64,000 nucleotides of DNA, from contig JAPFBL010000008.1 of assembly GCA_026182355.1 (NCBI GenBank), forward strand, positions 2,886,501 to 2,950,500. Direction: 5' to 3'. Positions 12,928 through 24,989 of this stretch are shown piece by piece. The notes beneath the pieces were generated by a model. It had not been told where the DNA came from. It ran no database searches and worked only from the letters and a program-made list of their open reading frames with translations. Position numbers and translations under genes: made by a program. Each line of letters starts with the position of its first letter. Within the stretch, counting starts at the first letter, position 1. The DNA comes from Hermatobates lingyangjiaoensis (lineage: Eukaryota > Arthropoda > Insecta > Hemiptera > Hermatobatidae).

Positions 12928-15900
12928 TCTGGAGTGGCCTGCACTCAACTTTACTATAAGTAAACTTAATATAAATTTCCTTGGGTATATAATATATAAT
13001 GTCTCATTTAAGCATAATGTAAAGTCTTTCATTTCTGAGATAGTACAGATAGTGATTGATTGACTTATCAATATATAAGCTTATTTTTGTACATCACACA
13101 GCTGATGCAAATAATTTCATTAGTATAACTACAGCAGTAATAACAATTTTGAAAAGCCAAAGTGAAAATTTCTTGATACGAAATAATCTCCTACAAGAGA
13201 ACATGGCGTTTGTTCAAATGGTCAATGGATTTCTTATATCGTTTACTTGACCTCCTTCTACATTGAATATTTAAGTCAAATTTTCAAATTTAAATCAGAA
13301 AAATACTCTTATTTTCTCTGAAAAACATCATAAACATCCAAAAAAAATGTCGTTTTAAGTTAATTTATAATTAAATTTATACAATAATTACATTTATTAA
13401 TCTTCAAACGAAAGATTTCCATTTTGAATTATGTTTTAAATTTTTGGTCTTTTGTAGAATTATTATACTGGGAATTTTATGGCTTCTTAGGATTTATTAA
13501 AATCATTTTCCTTCCCCTTTGTCGAAAATCTATGTACCAATTTTCTCTGAGTGAATGTTACCTTTTTTCCTGCATCTTGTACTGTTATAAGCTTGCTATG
13601 AATGTATATTGAGGAAAAATATTTTATCTCAGTGGATTTGCTCAAAAAATTTCTAAGTCAATGTAAACATGGTAAAAAAATCTGGAGTGGCCTACACTCA
13701 ACTTTACTTTAAGTAAACTTAATATAAAACTTCTTGGGTATACAATTTATAATGTCTCATTTAGGCATAATATAAATATGTAAATGGAAAATGTTTATTA
13801 GTCTTTCAATCTTGTAGGTAGTACTGATAGTGACTTATCCACTTATGAATATACACACTTACTTTTATATATCACAATAACTACCGCCGTAATAACATTT
13901 TTGAAAAGTGAAAGTGTGGATTTCGTGTTACAAAATAATTTCTTACAGGAGAACATGTCGTCTGTTTCAATAGCCATTGGATCACTAGTATAATTTATCT
14001 AATCTTCTTCTACTCTGAAGATTCAAGACAAAGTTTCCCATTTAAAACTTAAAAATATTCCTATTTTCCAAATCAATGTAAAAAAATGAAAAAAGAATCT
14101 GGCAAATATAGCTGGTGGTCCATTAGTCCAGGATGGAAATCCCCTTATTTTTTTTAATCCGAGTTATAGTTTAAATGATGTTATTTTATGAAATGTTATT
14201 TTTTAAGGTTAATTTCATTAAGTGATTTTCAAAATATTCTTGTAATAATCAGTTTAAAACGATGTTCAGTGAGAATGCGTTTGAGTTTTAGTAGTGATAA
14301 TTCCATTGAAAATACATTTTAAATGAATTACCATGTCCTCTGGACCAACTATTCGACAGTAAAGTGAATTTGTGAGCCTAAAAGTTCCAGAAATCAGGCT
14401 ATCAATATATCATGTCACAAAGTGGATGGTTTATTCAATTACTATGCTTTTATAGAACCACTCACATGACGCAGCTTCGTGTAGAAAATTTTGCACTCAA
14501 CTATGCTATAAGTAAATATATTCTCAAACTTCTTTGGTATATAATTTCCCATTTAAACATAATACAAATGTCTATACGGCAGATGAGTAATAATATTTCA
14601 TACATATGGAGACTGGACAGATACTGATTCACCCAGTTATCAATATATCTACTCATATTTGATTATCACACACATGATTTGTATAATATTATTGATATTA
14701 CTACAGAAATAACATTTTGGCAAAGCCAAAGCAAAACAACGTATTACCAAATAATCTCTTACAGAAGAATGTGTCGCTTGCTACAATAGCCAGTGAATCT
14801 GTTACATTTAATGCTGTTTATCTGACCTTCTATATTAAAGGTTTATTTAAGTCAATTCACTGAAAAAATGTTGAGTGGCCTACAGTTTTCTTCACCATAT
14901 TACTAACTTAAACATAATATCAATCTTCTTGGGTACCTATATAATGTACAATGTCCCATTTAGGTATAATTTAAATGTCTAATTGGAAAAGGTTTATTAG
15001 TTTTTCATTCCTGGAGGTAGTACTGATAGTGATTTATCCACTTATCAATATACACACTTAGTTTTGTATATCACACCACTGATTACTATAACTACAACAG
15101 TAATAACATTTTTGAAAAGTGCAAGTGTAGACTTGCTATTACGATATTACTCTTACAGGAGAATATCGCTTTTGATCCAATAACCAGTGGATCACTTACA
15201 TAGTTTATTTGACCTCCTTCTCCATTGAAGATTTAAGACAAAGTTTCCCATCTAAAAGTTGAAAATATTTTAAGTATTTTAAAAAAGTTACAAAGGTTTT
15301 GTCTGAAATGTCAAAAAATGTAGAAAAAATCGTTTCAGATAATTTTTAACTTAAGATGTAGGATAATTTCCTACATAGGATAATAATGTTCTACATTTTT
15401 GGTCTTCTATCAAATTATTATACTGGGAATTCTATGGCATGCTAGAGTTTTTTAAAAACTCACTTTTCTTTCCCTTAGTCAAAAATCATAAAAAACCAAT
15501 TTACACTGAGCGAATGTTATTTTTTCCCAGGTGCTGTACTCTGTTATAAGTTTTCTGTAAATGTATATTGAAAAAAAAATATATTGGTAATTAGTCAATT
15601 TTGCATTCTTAAATCAAGTTCAAAGCCGACTTTTCTGTATAATTTTAAATTTAAAAGCTAGAAGTTTGAAATTTTAAAAAATAATGGTATGAACTATTAG
15701 ACTAGAATAGTGAAAAATCTGGATGTTGGTCAAAATCAGACAAGCCCTTCTATAGGACGAAAAAGTTCATTCCAAAAACTTCAATATTACTCGATAATAA
15801 TGTCATTCATAAACGTAAAAAAATCAGCATCTGATATTAAGCTTTGTAGAATGGTGCAACATTTAGATCGATTAGAACATTTTGTTCTAACAAACCCATC

Positions 15901-17819
15901 ATACAATGAAATGAATCATAAATTATATTGATATGCTCTATTGTCGTTGATTTTTTCCATATAAGAATATTATTCTTCTTACCTCACATATAAGTCCTTA
16001 AATCATTAAAAAATGTTCATTATACATCTAAACATTATATTATTTTTTGATGAATTCACTGAAAACAAATTTGAAGTCAATGTAAACAATGTAATATAAA
16101 TGGGTGATGTTTATTAGTCTTTCATTCCTGAGGTAGTACAGATAGTGATTGATCCACTTTTCAAAATATAAGCTTATTTTTTTATATCACACTCTCTTGC
16201 AAATAATCTCATTTAGTATAACTACAGTAGTAATACAGTTTTGAAAAACCAAGGTGAAAATTTCTTGATACGAAATAATCTCCTACAAGAGAACATGGCT
16301 TTTCTTCAAATAGCCAGTGGATTTCTTACATCGTTTACTTGACCTCCTTCCACATTGAATATTCAAGTCAAATTTACAGTTTTAAAACAAGAAAGTACTC
16401 TTATTTTCTCTGAAAAACATCAAAGAAATAATGTCATTTTAAGATAATTTATAATTAATGATGTACATAATTACATTTATTAATCTTCAAACAAATGATT
16501 TCAATTTTTAATTATGATTTGTGGTCTTTTATTCAAATCAAAGTCAAAGCCAGCAATTCAGTATAATTAAAAACTTTTATAGTTTGGAGCTTCTAATTGT
16601 TAAAAATAATAAATATGAACTATTAGACCAGAATAGTGGAAAAAATTGTATATTTCTCAACAAAGCATAACTCCTCTTACTTGGGGAAAGAGTCCATTCA
16701 TCACATTTCAATAACAAGAAAATATACTACAATTCACAAAGATGAAGTCATTATAACTGATAATTAGTTTTGCTCAAGAGTGCAATATATAGATTTATTA
16801 AAGCATTTTGTGAGACAAATCCATCATACCATGGTAGACGAAGGAAATTTAATTATGTATTGGTGGTGATTTTTACATGTAAAAATATTATTCCTCTTAT
16901 ATCTCGTATAAGTCAATAAATTATTTAAATTTTTCCTATATAAATATCAATTTTATCTCAGTGGATTCACTCAAAAAATTTCTAAGTCAATGTAAACAAT
17001 GTAAAGAAATATCAAAAATTCGACAAGTATAGCAGGTAATCCTTTAATCTAGGATAAACAAACAGTTTTTATAGCTTTATTGCACTTATCTATGATTGAA
17101 ATTTCATAATTTTTTTTTATGTATTACTAATTTTTTGTTCCATTATTGGTAAAATTTTCACAATTTTTTAATGAGCCGTTTAGCGACAAAAAAACATTTT
17201 CTGAAGACAGAAATCGAACTCCAACGCCCCTTTGGTGAATGTAATTTTGAAAAAAAATATCTCAACTCATTCTCCACATAATGTTTTATTTTTAGTCATA
17301 GTTTGATTTTGATTTGCCAAACGGTATGGCTTGTATCGCTCTCTTGAGATTGATTTATAAGTCAAGATATTTACATTTTATTGAAAAAAAAAATATTTTC
17401 CCTTGTTTTAATATTCTGAATATATTTTTCGTTTATTTCATTTGTAACTTCAAAAATAATGCCAACATGTCAAAACTCTAGAGTGAGTAGTTTAGGAGAA
17501 AAAAATGTTTTCTAAAAACCGGTTTTTGGCAAAAAAAGTTACTTTCCCGTCATGCATAATTCTTCCCAAACAATAGGGATCTTCTGCACTATGAGGCCCA
17601 TTTTTGTGTAAAATATCAACTTGATCCATCAAAGATTCTGGACCGTAGCGTGGTAACAAGCAATGCTAACACACTCACCCACCCACCCACACACACACAG
17701 ACATCATTGAAAAAACTTCATAAAACGACTTTTGGGACCTCAAAACATATAATTCCTTCAAAATCTCGAGATCGAATTTTTTCACGATCACTATACTTTA
17801 CATATAGTAAAGTAAAAAA
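12928..17819 (+). mobile_element. Element A, long form with repeated 5' halves
   Basis: It starts with TCTGGAGTGGCC and ends with the AT-rich palindrome (ctttac..tatagtaaag) immediately before the next copy. Instead of one 5' half it holds several: starts at 12928 and 13681, and diverged ones near 14400 and 14878. A complete 3' half follows (about 16980-17819) with the (CCCA)/(CA) microsatellite at 17677-17700. No transposase or helicase was recognised. Unit 13681 begins just after 'gtcaatgtaaacatg', so the 5' half was duplicated as a block. Confidence 0.65.
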
Positions 17820-19457
17820 TCTGGAGTGGCCTACACTCTACTTTACTATAAGTAACTCAATGTCAAATTTCTTGAGTATATAAAACATAACGTATTATTT
17901 AAGCATAACATAAATATCTAAATGGGATATAATTATTAGCATTGCATTCGTGAGGTAGTACAGATAGTGATTGAAGGACATATCAATTTATTAGCTTATT
18001 TTTGTACATCACAAATAATTTATTATTTGCAAATAATTTCATTAGTATAACTACAGCAGTAAAAACATTTTTGAAAAACCAAAGTGAACATTTCTTGATA
18101 CGAAATATTATCTTACAAGAGAACATGGCTATTGTTCAAATAGGCAGTAGATTTCTTACATCGTTTACTTGACATCCTTCTACATTGAATATTAATGTAA
18201 AATTTTCAAATTTGAAAGAGTAAAATACCCTTTTTTTCTCTGAAAAACTTGTTAAACAGCGAAGAAAATGTTGTTTTAAGGTGATTTGTTGATTAAAGAT
18301 GTACGATAATTACAGTTATTAATTTCTAAACGAAAGATTTATATTTTGAATTATCTTTTACATTTTTGGTTTTTAACAGAATTATTATGCTGGAAATTTT
18401 ATGGCTTCTTAGTATTTAATAAGATCATTTTCCTTCCCCTTTGTCAAATAACATATATACGAATTTTTTTTTAATGAGTGTTATCATTTACCTGCACAAT
18501 ATTATTCCTCTTACATCTCTTATAAGTCAATAATATATTTTCATTTTTCCATTAGAAACATCAATTTTATCTCAGTGGATTCGCTCAAAAAATTTCTAAG
18601 TCAATGTAAACAATGTAAAAAAATACAAAAAATTCGACAAGTATAGCAGGTGATCTCTTAGTCTAGGATAAACAAAGAGTTTTTATATCGTTATTGCTCT
18701 TTCCCGTAATTGAAACTACATGATTTTTTTTTTATGAATTGGTAATTTTTTGTTCCATTTTTGGTCAAATTTTCATTATTTTTTAACGAGCCGTTTAGCG
18801 TCAAAAAAACATTTTCTGAAAACACAAATCGTACTGCAACGCCCGTTTAGCGAATGTAATTTTGAAAAAAAATATCTCAACTCATTCTCCATATAATGTT
18901 CTATATATAGACATAGTTTCATTCTTGTCCGTCAAACAGTATGGCTTGTATCGCTGTCACAAGGTTTGAGATTGAATTAGAAGTCCAAATTTTTACATTT
19001 TATTGAAAAAAAAATATTTCCTGTTGTTTTAAAATTCTGAATATATTTTTCGTTTGTTGCATTTAAAGACCTCCTTATAATCTCAAAGATTATGTCAAAA
19101 TTTCAAAACTCTAGGGTTATCGGTTTAGGAGAAATAAATGTTTAAAAAAAAAACGGTTTTTGGCAAAAAAAGTGACTTTCCCATCATGCATAATTCTTCC
19201 CAAACAATAGGGATCTTCGTCTTTATGAGGCCCATTTTTGTGTAAAATATCAACTTGATCCATCAAAGATTCTGGACCGTAGCGTGGTAACAAGCAATGC
19301 TAACACACGCACACACCCACCCACCCACACACACACAGACATCATCGTAAAAATGTCATAAAAGGACTTCTGGGACCTCAAAACATGTAATTCCGTCAAA
19401 ATATCGAGATCGAATTTTTTCACAATCACTATACTTTACTTATAGTAAAGTAAAAAC
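17820..19457 (+). mobile_element. Element A, complete copy
   Basis: About 1.64 kb. The 5' end TCTG is followed by a 5-bp stem (GAGTG, loop GCCTA, CACTC) and, about 26 bases in, ACTTTACTATAAGTAA. The reverse complement of that 16-mer lies almost at the 3' end, so the inverted repeats are asymmetric. A (CCCA)/(CA) microsatellite lies near 19308-19340. It is non-coding. Asymmetric subterminal repeats, a terminal hairpin and an internal microsatellite recall non-autonomous Helentron (HINE-like) elements. No autonomous partner is present, so the class is unproven. Confidence 0.65.
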
Positions 19458-19633
19458 TGTATGTTTCAAATTCCCTATGAACTTAATCATTTGATTGATA
19501 GTGCTTATTCAAAAATAAAGAAACTTAGGTTCTCAAATAATCACGAAGCACTGTATAGCTCGATCGGAAAATCATAATAATGATTAACTGTGTTCAAATA
19601 CTAATCCTTTGATAAACGCGTAAAAATAAAAAA
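19458..19633 (+). repeat. Satellite continuation between element A copies
   Basis: Units resembling those at 12572-12927 ('agtgcttattcaaaaataaa', 'gttctcaaataatcac') resume directly after element A ends and stop near 19560. The remainder is AT-rich. Confidence 0.5.
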
Positions 19634-20460
19634 TCTGGAGTGGCCTACACTCTACTTTACTATAAGTAACTTAATGTCAAATTTCTTGAGTATATAAAAC
19701 ATAACGTCTCATTTAAGCATAACGTAAACATCTAAATGGGATATAATTATTAGCATTTCATTCCTGAGGTAGTACAGATAGTGATTGAAGGAGATATCAA
19801 TTTATAAGCTTATTTTTGTACATCACAAATAATTTATTATTTTCAAATAATTTCATTAGTATAACTACAGCAGTAATAACATTTTTGAAAAACCAAAGTG
19901 AAAATTTATTCTCCTACAAGAGAATGGCTTTCGTTCAAACAGCCAGTGGATTTCTTACATCGTTTACTTGACATCCTTCTACATTCAATATTAAAGTAAA
20001 ATTTTAAAATTTAAAACAGGAAGATACCCCTTTTTTCTCTGAAAAACATCTTAAACAGCGAAGAAAATGTTATTTTAAGGTGCTTTGTTAATTAAAGATG
20101 TACGATAATTACATTTATTAATCTCTAAACCAAAGATTCCAATTATCAATTATCATTTACATTTTTGGTCTTTTATAGAATTATTATACTGGGAATTTTA
20201 ATCTTTAAAATAATAATAATAATAAGCTTCTTAGTATTTAATAAGATCATTTTCCCTTCCCCTTTGTCAAATAACATATATACGAAATTTTTCTGAGTGA
20301 GTGTTATTATTTTCCTGCACAATATTATTCCTCTTACATCTCATATAGTCAATAAACAATTTAAACTGTTCCTTTATAAAATCAATTTTATCTCAGTGGA
20401 TTCGCTCAAAAAATTTCTAAGTCAATGTAAACAATGTAAAAAAATACAAAAAATTACAAG
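19634..20460 (+). mobile_element. Element A copy 3, 5' half, interrupted
   Basis: It matches the first 830 bp of the complete copy, then breaks at 'aaaaaattacaag', where a 27-T run begins. The missing 3' half lies at 24990-25809. ACAAG at 20456-20460 recurs at 24990-24994 and is the likely target-site duplication of the retrotransposon insertion. Confidence 0.8.
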
Positions 20461-20552
20461 TTTTTTTTTTTTTTTTTTTTTTTTTTTCTATTACAACTAC
20501 TAAATACAACTACTATAATTCTTTATTCTTTATAATTTCTATTACAACTACT
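20461..20552 (-). repeat. Poly-T run and retrotransposon 3'-end scraps
   Basis: 27 T at 20461-20487 are followed by repeats of the reverse complement of the LINE 3' terminus (ctattacaactac at 20488-20500 and again at 20540-20552). On the minus strand this is a retrotransposon-like 3' end with its poly-A. It abuts the outer end of the left palindrome arm, which is not LINE sequence, so it looks like a template-switch or secondary tail. Confidence 0.6.
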
Positions 20553-22342
20553 AGATTTGGTGTGGATTTTTGAAAATCCTTTCTCAGTGCTTGCCTAGAC
20601 GATGAACCAAGTGCACTATTCACAACCAAAAATGGCTAGTCTCTAGCCTGAGTAGTTGGGTTTGAGTTGGTGATCTAGTGAGATAGTCAGATGTTAACCC
20701 TCTTTCATTAGATATTAGTATACATGTCTGAATCCGCTAGGTCCATTTGTTCACTCAAAGTTGCAGTGTTCCACACAACACTCCCTCGCTAACTCCTGCC
20801 TCTTTTTCAATTATTTACATACCATACCTTCTTCATGTCCAAGTGTCTTTTTTTACTTTACTATAAGTAAAGTATAGTGATTGTGAAAAAATTCGATCTC
20901 GAGATTTTGACGGAATTACATGTTTTGAGGTCCCAGAAGTCGTTTTATGAAGTTTTTAAGATGATGTCTGTGTGTGTGTGGGTGGGTGGGTGGGTGGTTT
21001 GGTGCGTGTGTTAGCATTGCTTGTTACCACGCTACGGTCCAGAATCTTTGATGGATCAAGTTGATATTTTACACAAAAATGGGCCCCATTTAGACGAAGA
21101 TCCCTATTGTTTGGGAAGAATTATGCATGATGGGAAAGTCACTTTTTTGGCCAAAAACCGTTTTTTTTAAAACATTTATTTCTCCTAAACTGATAACCCT
21201 AGAGTTTTGAAATTTTGACATTATCTTTGAGGTTACAAATGGAACAAACGAAAAATATATTCAGAATTTTAAAACAACAGGAAATATTTTTTTTTCAATA
21301 AAATGTACAAATTTTGACTTATAATTCAATCTCAAACATTGTGAGAGCGATACAAGCCATACTGTTTGTCGGACAAGAATGAAACTATGCCTATAAATAG
21401 AACATTATGTGTAGAATGAGTTGAGATATTTTTTTCAAAATTACATTCGCTAATGGGGCGTTACAGTACGACTTCTGTTTTCAGAAAATGTTTTTTTGAC
21501 GCTAAACGGCTGATTAAAAAATAATGAACATTTGACCAAAAATGGAACAAAAAATTAGCAGTTCATAAAAAAAAAATCATGAAGTTTCAATTACGGGAAA
21601 GAACAATAACGATATAAAAACTCTTTGTTTACCCTAGACTAAGAGATCACCTGCTATACTTGTCTTTTTTTTTTTTTTTTTTTTTTTTTTTCTATTACAA
21701 CTACCCTTATCGGGGTAACAAGTAACAACGATCCATGCTACATAAAGGTCGAATAAAGAGTGGAGAAACCACCCATTGGTAGTACTCCATATAGACTGTT
21801 AGGATCACTTGCAACTAGTGATCCTACATTTCACTTGACATCCTACTAGTGAACTTGACAGCCAACATTTCAGAGCAGGTCTCGGGGCCAACATCTTTTC
21901 AGCCTTCTAATAGGGTTACTAGGAATCTGGAGAGATGATAATTCGTGAATGAAAGGATTTATAGTGGTGGGCAAAGATTCATGGAATTTGCGGTATCGGG
22001 ATTGGATTTCTTGGTGGATGAAGGGAATTTTAAGATCTTTGTGTATGGTATCGTTCGAAACATAGAAGGGAGCTTGCACAATTTTGCGAAGGATTTTGGA
22101 TTGGGCTGCTTGAATTCTTTGGATGTTTGAATGCTTGGTTGATCCCCAGATTTCTAGTCCATAAGTCCAGATCGGTTTAAGTATAGCAGTGTATATTAGT
22201 CTTTTGTTTTGTAGTGTCAGATTTGATCTGTTGTCAAGAAGTCTAGATAGCGTCTTGTATCGTCTCAGTAGGTCTTGTCGTTTCAGTCTTGTATGTGGAT
22301 TCCATGTTAGTCGTTTGTCGATGTACATCCCCAGGTATCGCA
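20553..22342. repeat. Left arm of 1.79-kb inverted duplication
   Basis: This is near-identical to the reverse complement of 24312-26104. From outside inward it holds about 300 bp of flank, an inverted copy of the element A 3' half (about 20850-21664), a 27-T run (21665-21691) and the 3' end of the minus-strand LINE. The outer edge is at 'agatttggtg' (20553) and the inner edge at 'aggtatcgca' (22342). Confidence 0.9.
20853..21664 (-). mobile_element. Inverted copy of element A 3' half
   Basis: On the minus strand this reads from 'gacaagtatagcaggtgatc' to the terminal AT palindrome. It is part of the left duplicated arm and not an independent insertion, because the same flank follows it as on the right. 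Confidence 0.8.
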
Positions 22343-23441
22343 CTACGTTAGCAACTGGGAGGGGAGATTGGTTAATATAAACAGGAGGACATCTTTGTTT
22401 TCGTAGTGTGAACGTAATATGGGTGGATTTCTCAGTGTTTAATTTAATTCTTTTCTTCTGGCACCAAGATTCCAAAATGAGTAAATGTTCTTGGAAGGAT
22501 TGAGTGGAGCTGATAGGATCTGAGTCACTGGATAATATTGCTGTGTCATCTGCAAAGGTGAAAATAGTAGTTTTGGAATGGGTTGGGATATCAGCAGTGT
22601 ATATTTGGTAAAGAGTGGGAGCCAATACGCTCCCCTGAGGCACACCAGCTTTTACAGGAAAATAGGGAGAAAGAGCAGTTCCTTCACACACCCGGAAATA
22701 TCGCTCGGTCAGGTAGCTGCGAAGGATGAGGTAGTATGTTGAGGGTAGGATGTCTTTTAGTTGGCATAGTAAGCTTGGGTGCCAAACCCGGTCAAAAGCC
22801 TGAGAAACATCAAGAAACGCACCCGAACAATATTGGCCTCTCTCTAGAGCAGAGGAGATGGCGTCTACAACCCGGTGGCACTGCTGTATTGTTGTATGGT
22901 GTCGCCGGAAACCAAACTGGTGGTCGGGGATTATATTTTGTTTGTATAGGAGAGGAATAATGCGTTTTAGGATTAGCCTTTCTAGAATCTTTCCTAGTAT
23001 TGGTAGCAGGCTAATGGGTCTGTAGGAAGTAGGCAGGTGGGAGGGTTTATTAGGTTTGGGTATCATGCGGATATGGGAATGTTTCCATGATATTGGAAAG
23101 TAAGTTGTACGCAAAACTGAATTAAAGAGATATGTAATGAGGAGTACAGCTTTTTTGGGGAGTTCTTTAAGAATTAATGGAGTAATTAGGTCAAATCCAG
23201 GAGCTTTTTTGGTTTTGAGGTTTTTTATTGCATACTGAACATCGGACGGGGTAAACGCTTTTGGAGGAAGACTCAAGGGAACAGGACAGTCTAACTTCTC
23301 TATTGTTTTTGCCACATATAAAGGATTTAGGATAGTAGGGTGGGGGGTAAAGACAGTGGTAAGGTAGGAGGCAAACAGATTGGCCTTTTCTTCGTCTGAT
23401 TTTGCCCAGTTACCATTTGTCTGCCTGAGGGGAGCAGACAC
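21870..23441 (-). CDS. Reverse transcriptase domain of jockey-like ORF2
   Basis: This 523-residue open frame is the main part of ORF2. It copies element RNA into DNA at a nicked target. Residues 140-147 read YRPISLLP (motif 2a region), 209-217 FLDVSQAFD with the first catalytic Asp at 210, 266-275 GVPQGSVLAP, and 296-299 FADD with the catalytic Asp pair at 298-299. The thumb signature YLGMYIDKRLTW ends near residue 380. All visible catalytic residues are present. The annotated first Met is internal: the frame continues upstream through a linker ('NARKLWQRTRYPNDK') to the endonuclease after one frameshift. Clade is inferred from motif style; a near relative of jockey is most likely. Confidence 0.92.
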   Translation of the reverse strand: MSAPLRQTNGNWAKSDEEKANLFASYLTTVFTPHPTILNPLYVAKTIEKLDCPVPLSLPPKAFTPSDVQYAIKNLKTKKAPGFDLITPLILKELPKKAVLLITYLFNSVLRTTYFPISWKHSHIRMIPKPNKPSHLPTSYRPISLLPILGKILERLILKRIIPLLYKQNIIPDHQFGFRRHHTTIQQCHRVVDAISSALERGQYCSGAFLDVSQAFDRVWHPSLLCQLKDILPSTYYLILRSYLTERYFRVCEGTALSPYFPVKAGVPQGSVLAPTLYQIYTADIPTHSKTTIFTFADDTAILSSDSDPISSTQSFQEHLLILESWCQKKRIKLNTEKSTHITFTLRKQRCPPVYINQSPLPVANVVRYLGMYIDKRLTWNPHTRLKRQDLLRRYKTLSRLLDNRSNLTLQNKRLIYTAILKPIWTYGLEIWGSTKHSNIQRIQAAQSKILRKIVQAPFYVSNDTIHKDLKIPFIHQEIQSRYRKFHESLPTTINPFIHELSSLQIPSNPIRRLKRCWPRDLL

Positions 23442-23766
23442 TTTATTATAGGATAGGATTTTTCTGGTTGCTCTCCAGAGCGATTTGTTGTCAGTCGTCA
23501 GTCCTTCAGTGTATTGTCTAAACTTTTGGGATCTGTAGTTTCTTAGTACTGTTGTAAGTTGGTGAGTGATACGGTTGAGGGTTAGCTTGTCATTTGGGTA
23601 ACGAGTTCTCTGCCAGAGTTTTCGAGCATTCCGTTTTGAGTTTATAAGATTCCGTATATAAAAAGGAATGTTGATGTCTTTTGTAAATGTTTTTTGATTG
23701 TAAGTGTACTGCGTTGATATATTAATTGAATTTGCTATTGTTAAATTTAGTTGTTCAATTGCGTGG

Positions 23767-24311
23767 TCAATTTCGTCGTGGGTTTTTTAAAGAGACAGTA
23801 AGGTCAATATTGTCTTCAACATTCTGTCTGAATAGGTTCCAATCAACTGGACCACTTATTAGTGTTGCTCTGGGAGTAACCAGAATAGGATTAATATCCA
23901 GAGTTAAAAGAATAGGACTGTGGTCAGAGGAAAGATCGTTCAGTACGCAAACATGGTGATGGAGAGAGGATAGCTGGGACGTGATGAAGAAATCTAGGAG
24001 ATCTGGCCGTTTGTTTGACGCTGCAGGCCAGTAGGTAGGGTCAGGAGGGGAGATGTAATTCAGAGGATTACTGGAGAGCACAGAAGAGAGGACACGACCA
24101 CGAGGGTTTGTTATTCTACTGCCCCACTGTTGATGCTTTGCATTGTAGTCGCCACCAGATAAGAAGCGAGGACCAAGCGAATTGAAAAAAGAAAGGAATT
24201 GTGAATAGGTAATTTTGTGTTTAGGTGGGCAGTAAACAGACGCTAGATTGAAATTAAAGGATGAGGAGGACAGGTTAACAACAGTGTTTTGCAGTGACTC
24301 AGAGGAATCAT
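23767..24311 (-). pseudogene. C-terminal part of APE-type endonuclease, ORF2
   Basis: The endonuclease nicks target DNA to prime reverse transcription. Two motifs are visible: GGDYNAKHQQWGS, matching the conserved G-D-x-N-x-x-H-x-x-W block, and SSDHSPI, matching the S-D-H catalytic block. The N-terminal half, with the metal-binding Asn and Glu, is missing because the copy ends at the head-to-head junction (24311/24312). The open frame extends past it to 24465, but that extra part is antisense of the neighbouring copy and not real protein. The frame ends in a stop caused by the 6-base homopolymer; shifting by one base restores a continuous frame into the linker. Confidence 0.85.
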
Positions 24312-24784
24312 TGCGATACCTGGGGATGTACATCGACAAACGACTAACATGGAATCCACATACAAGACTGAAACGACAAGACCTACTGAGACGATACAAG
24401 ACGCTATCTAGACTTCTTGACAACAGATCAAATCTGACACTACAAAACAAAAGACTAATATACACTGCTATACTTAAACCGATCTGGACTTATGGACTAG
24501 AAATCTGGGGATCAACCAAGCATTCAAACATCCAAAGAATTCAAGCAGCCCAATCCAAAATCCTTCGCAAAATTGTGCAAGCTCCCTTCTATGTTTCGAA
24601 CGATACCATACACAAAGATCTTAAAATTCCCTTCATCCACCAAGAAATCCAATCCCGATACCGCAAATTCCATGAATCTTTGCCCACCACTATAAATCCT
24701 TTCATTCACGAATTATCATCTCTCCAGATTCCTAGTAACCCTATTAGAAGGCTGAAAAGATGTTGGCCCCGAGACCTGCTCTGA
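24312..24784 (+). pseudogene. ORF2 C-terminus of second LINE copy
   Basis: 157 codons starting at RYLGMYIDK, identical at the protein level to the end of the minus-strand ORF2, then a stop at 24782-24784. It lacks the endonuclease and the catalytic reverse transcriptase motifs. The frame can be read back to 24248, but that part is antisense endonuclease DNA from the joined copy. The 3' UTR runs to 24962 and is followed by the poly-A. Confidence 0.88.
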
Positions 24785-24989
24785 AATGTTGGCTGTCAAG
24801 TTCACTAGTAGGATGTCAAGTGAAATGTAGGATCACTAGTTGCAAGTGATCCTAACAGTCTATATGGAGTACTACCAATGGGTGGTTTCTCCACTCTTTA
24901 TTCGACCTTTATGTAGCATGGATCGTTGTTACTTGTTACCCCGATAAGGGTAGTTGTAATAGAAAAAAAAAAAAAAAAAAAAAAAAAAG

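Larger units (their letters stand above)
21665..24311 (-). mobile_element. Jockey-like LINE, minus copy, 5'-truncated
   Basis: A non-LTR retrotransposon read right to left: partial endonuclease (24311 to about 23790), linker (to about 23440), reverse transcriptase (to 21870), 3' UTR and poly-A (the T run at 21665-21691). It starts abruptly at 24311, where it is joined head to head to a second copy. One frameshift lies in the 6-base homopolymer at 23783-23788; otherwise ORF2 is open. Confidence 0.9.

Noticed and set aside
16128..16147. TGAGGTAGTA in element A copies (also near 17949, 19765 and 32065) matches the let-7 5' end
   Set aside because: Only the first ten bases match; the rest of the mature sequence and any precursor hairpin are absent, and the site mutates freely among copies.
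22736..22960. Plus-strand open frames within 21.9-24.0 kb
   Set aside because: They are antisense shadows of the minus-strand LINE ORF2.
24312..24465. N-terminal 51 residues of the minus-strand frame ending at 23767
   Set aside because: They are antisense of the plus-strand LINE copy across the head-to-head junction and not part of the endonuclease.
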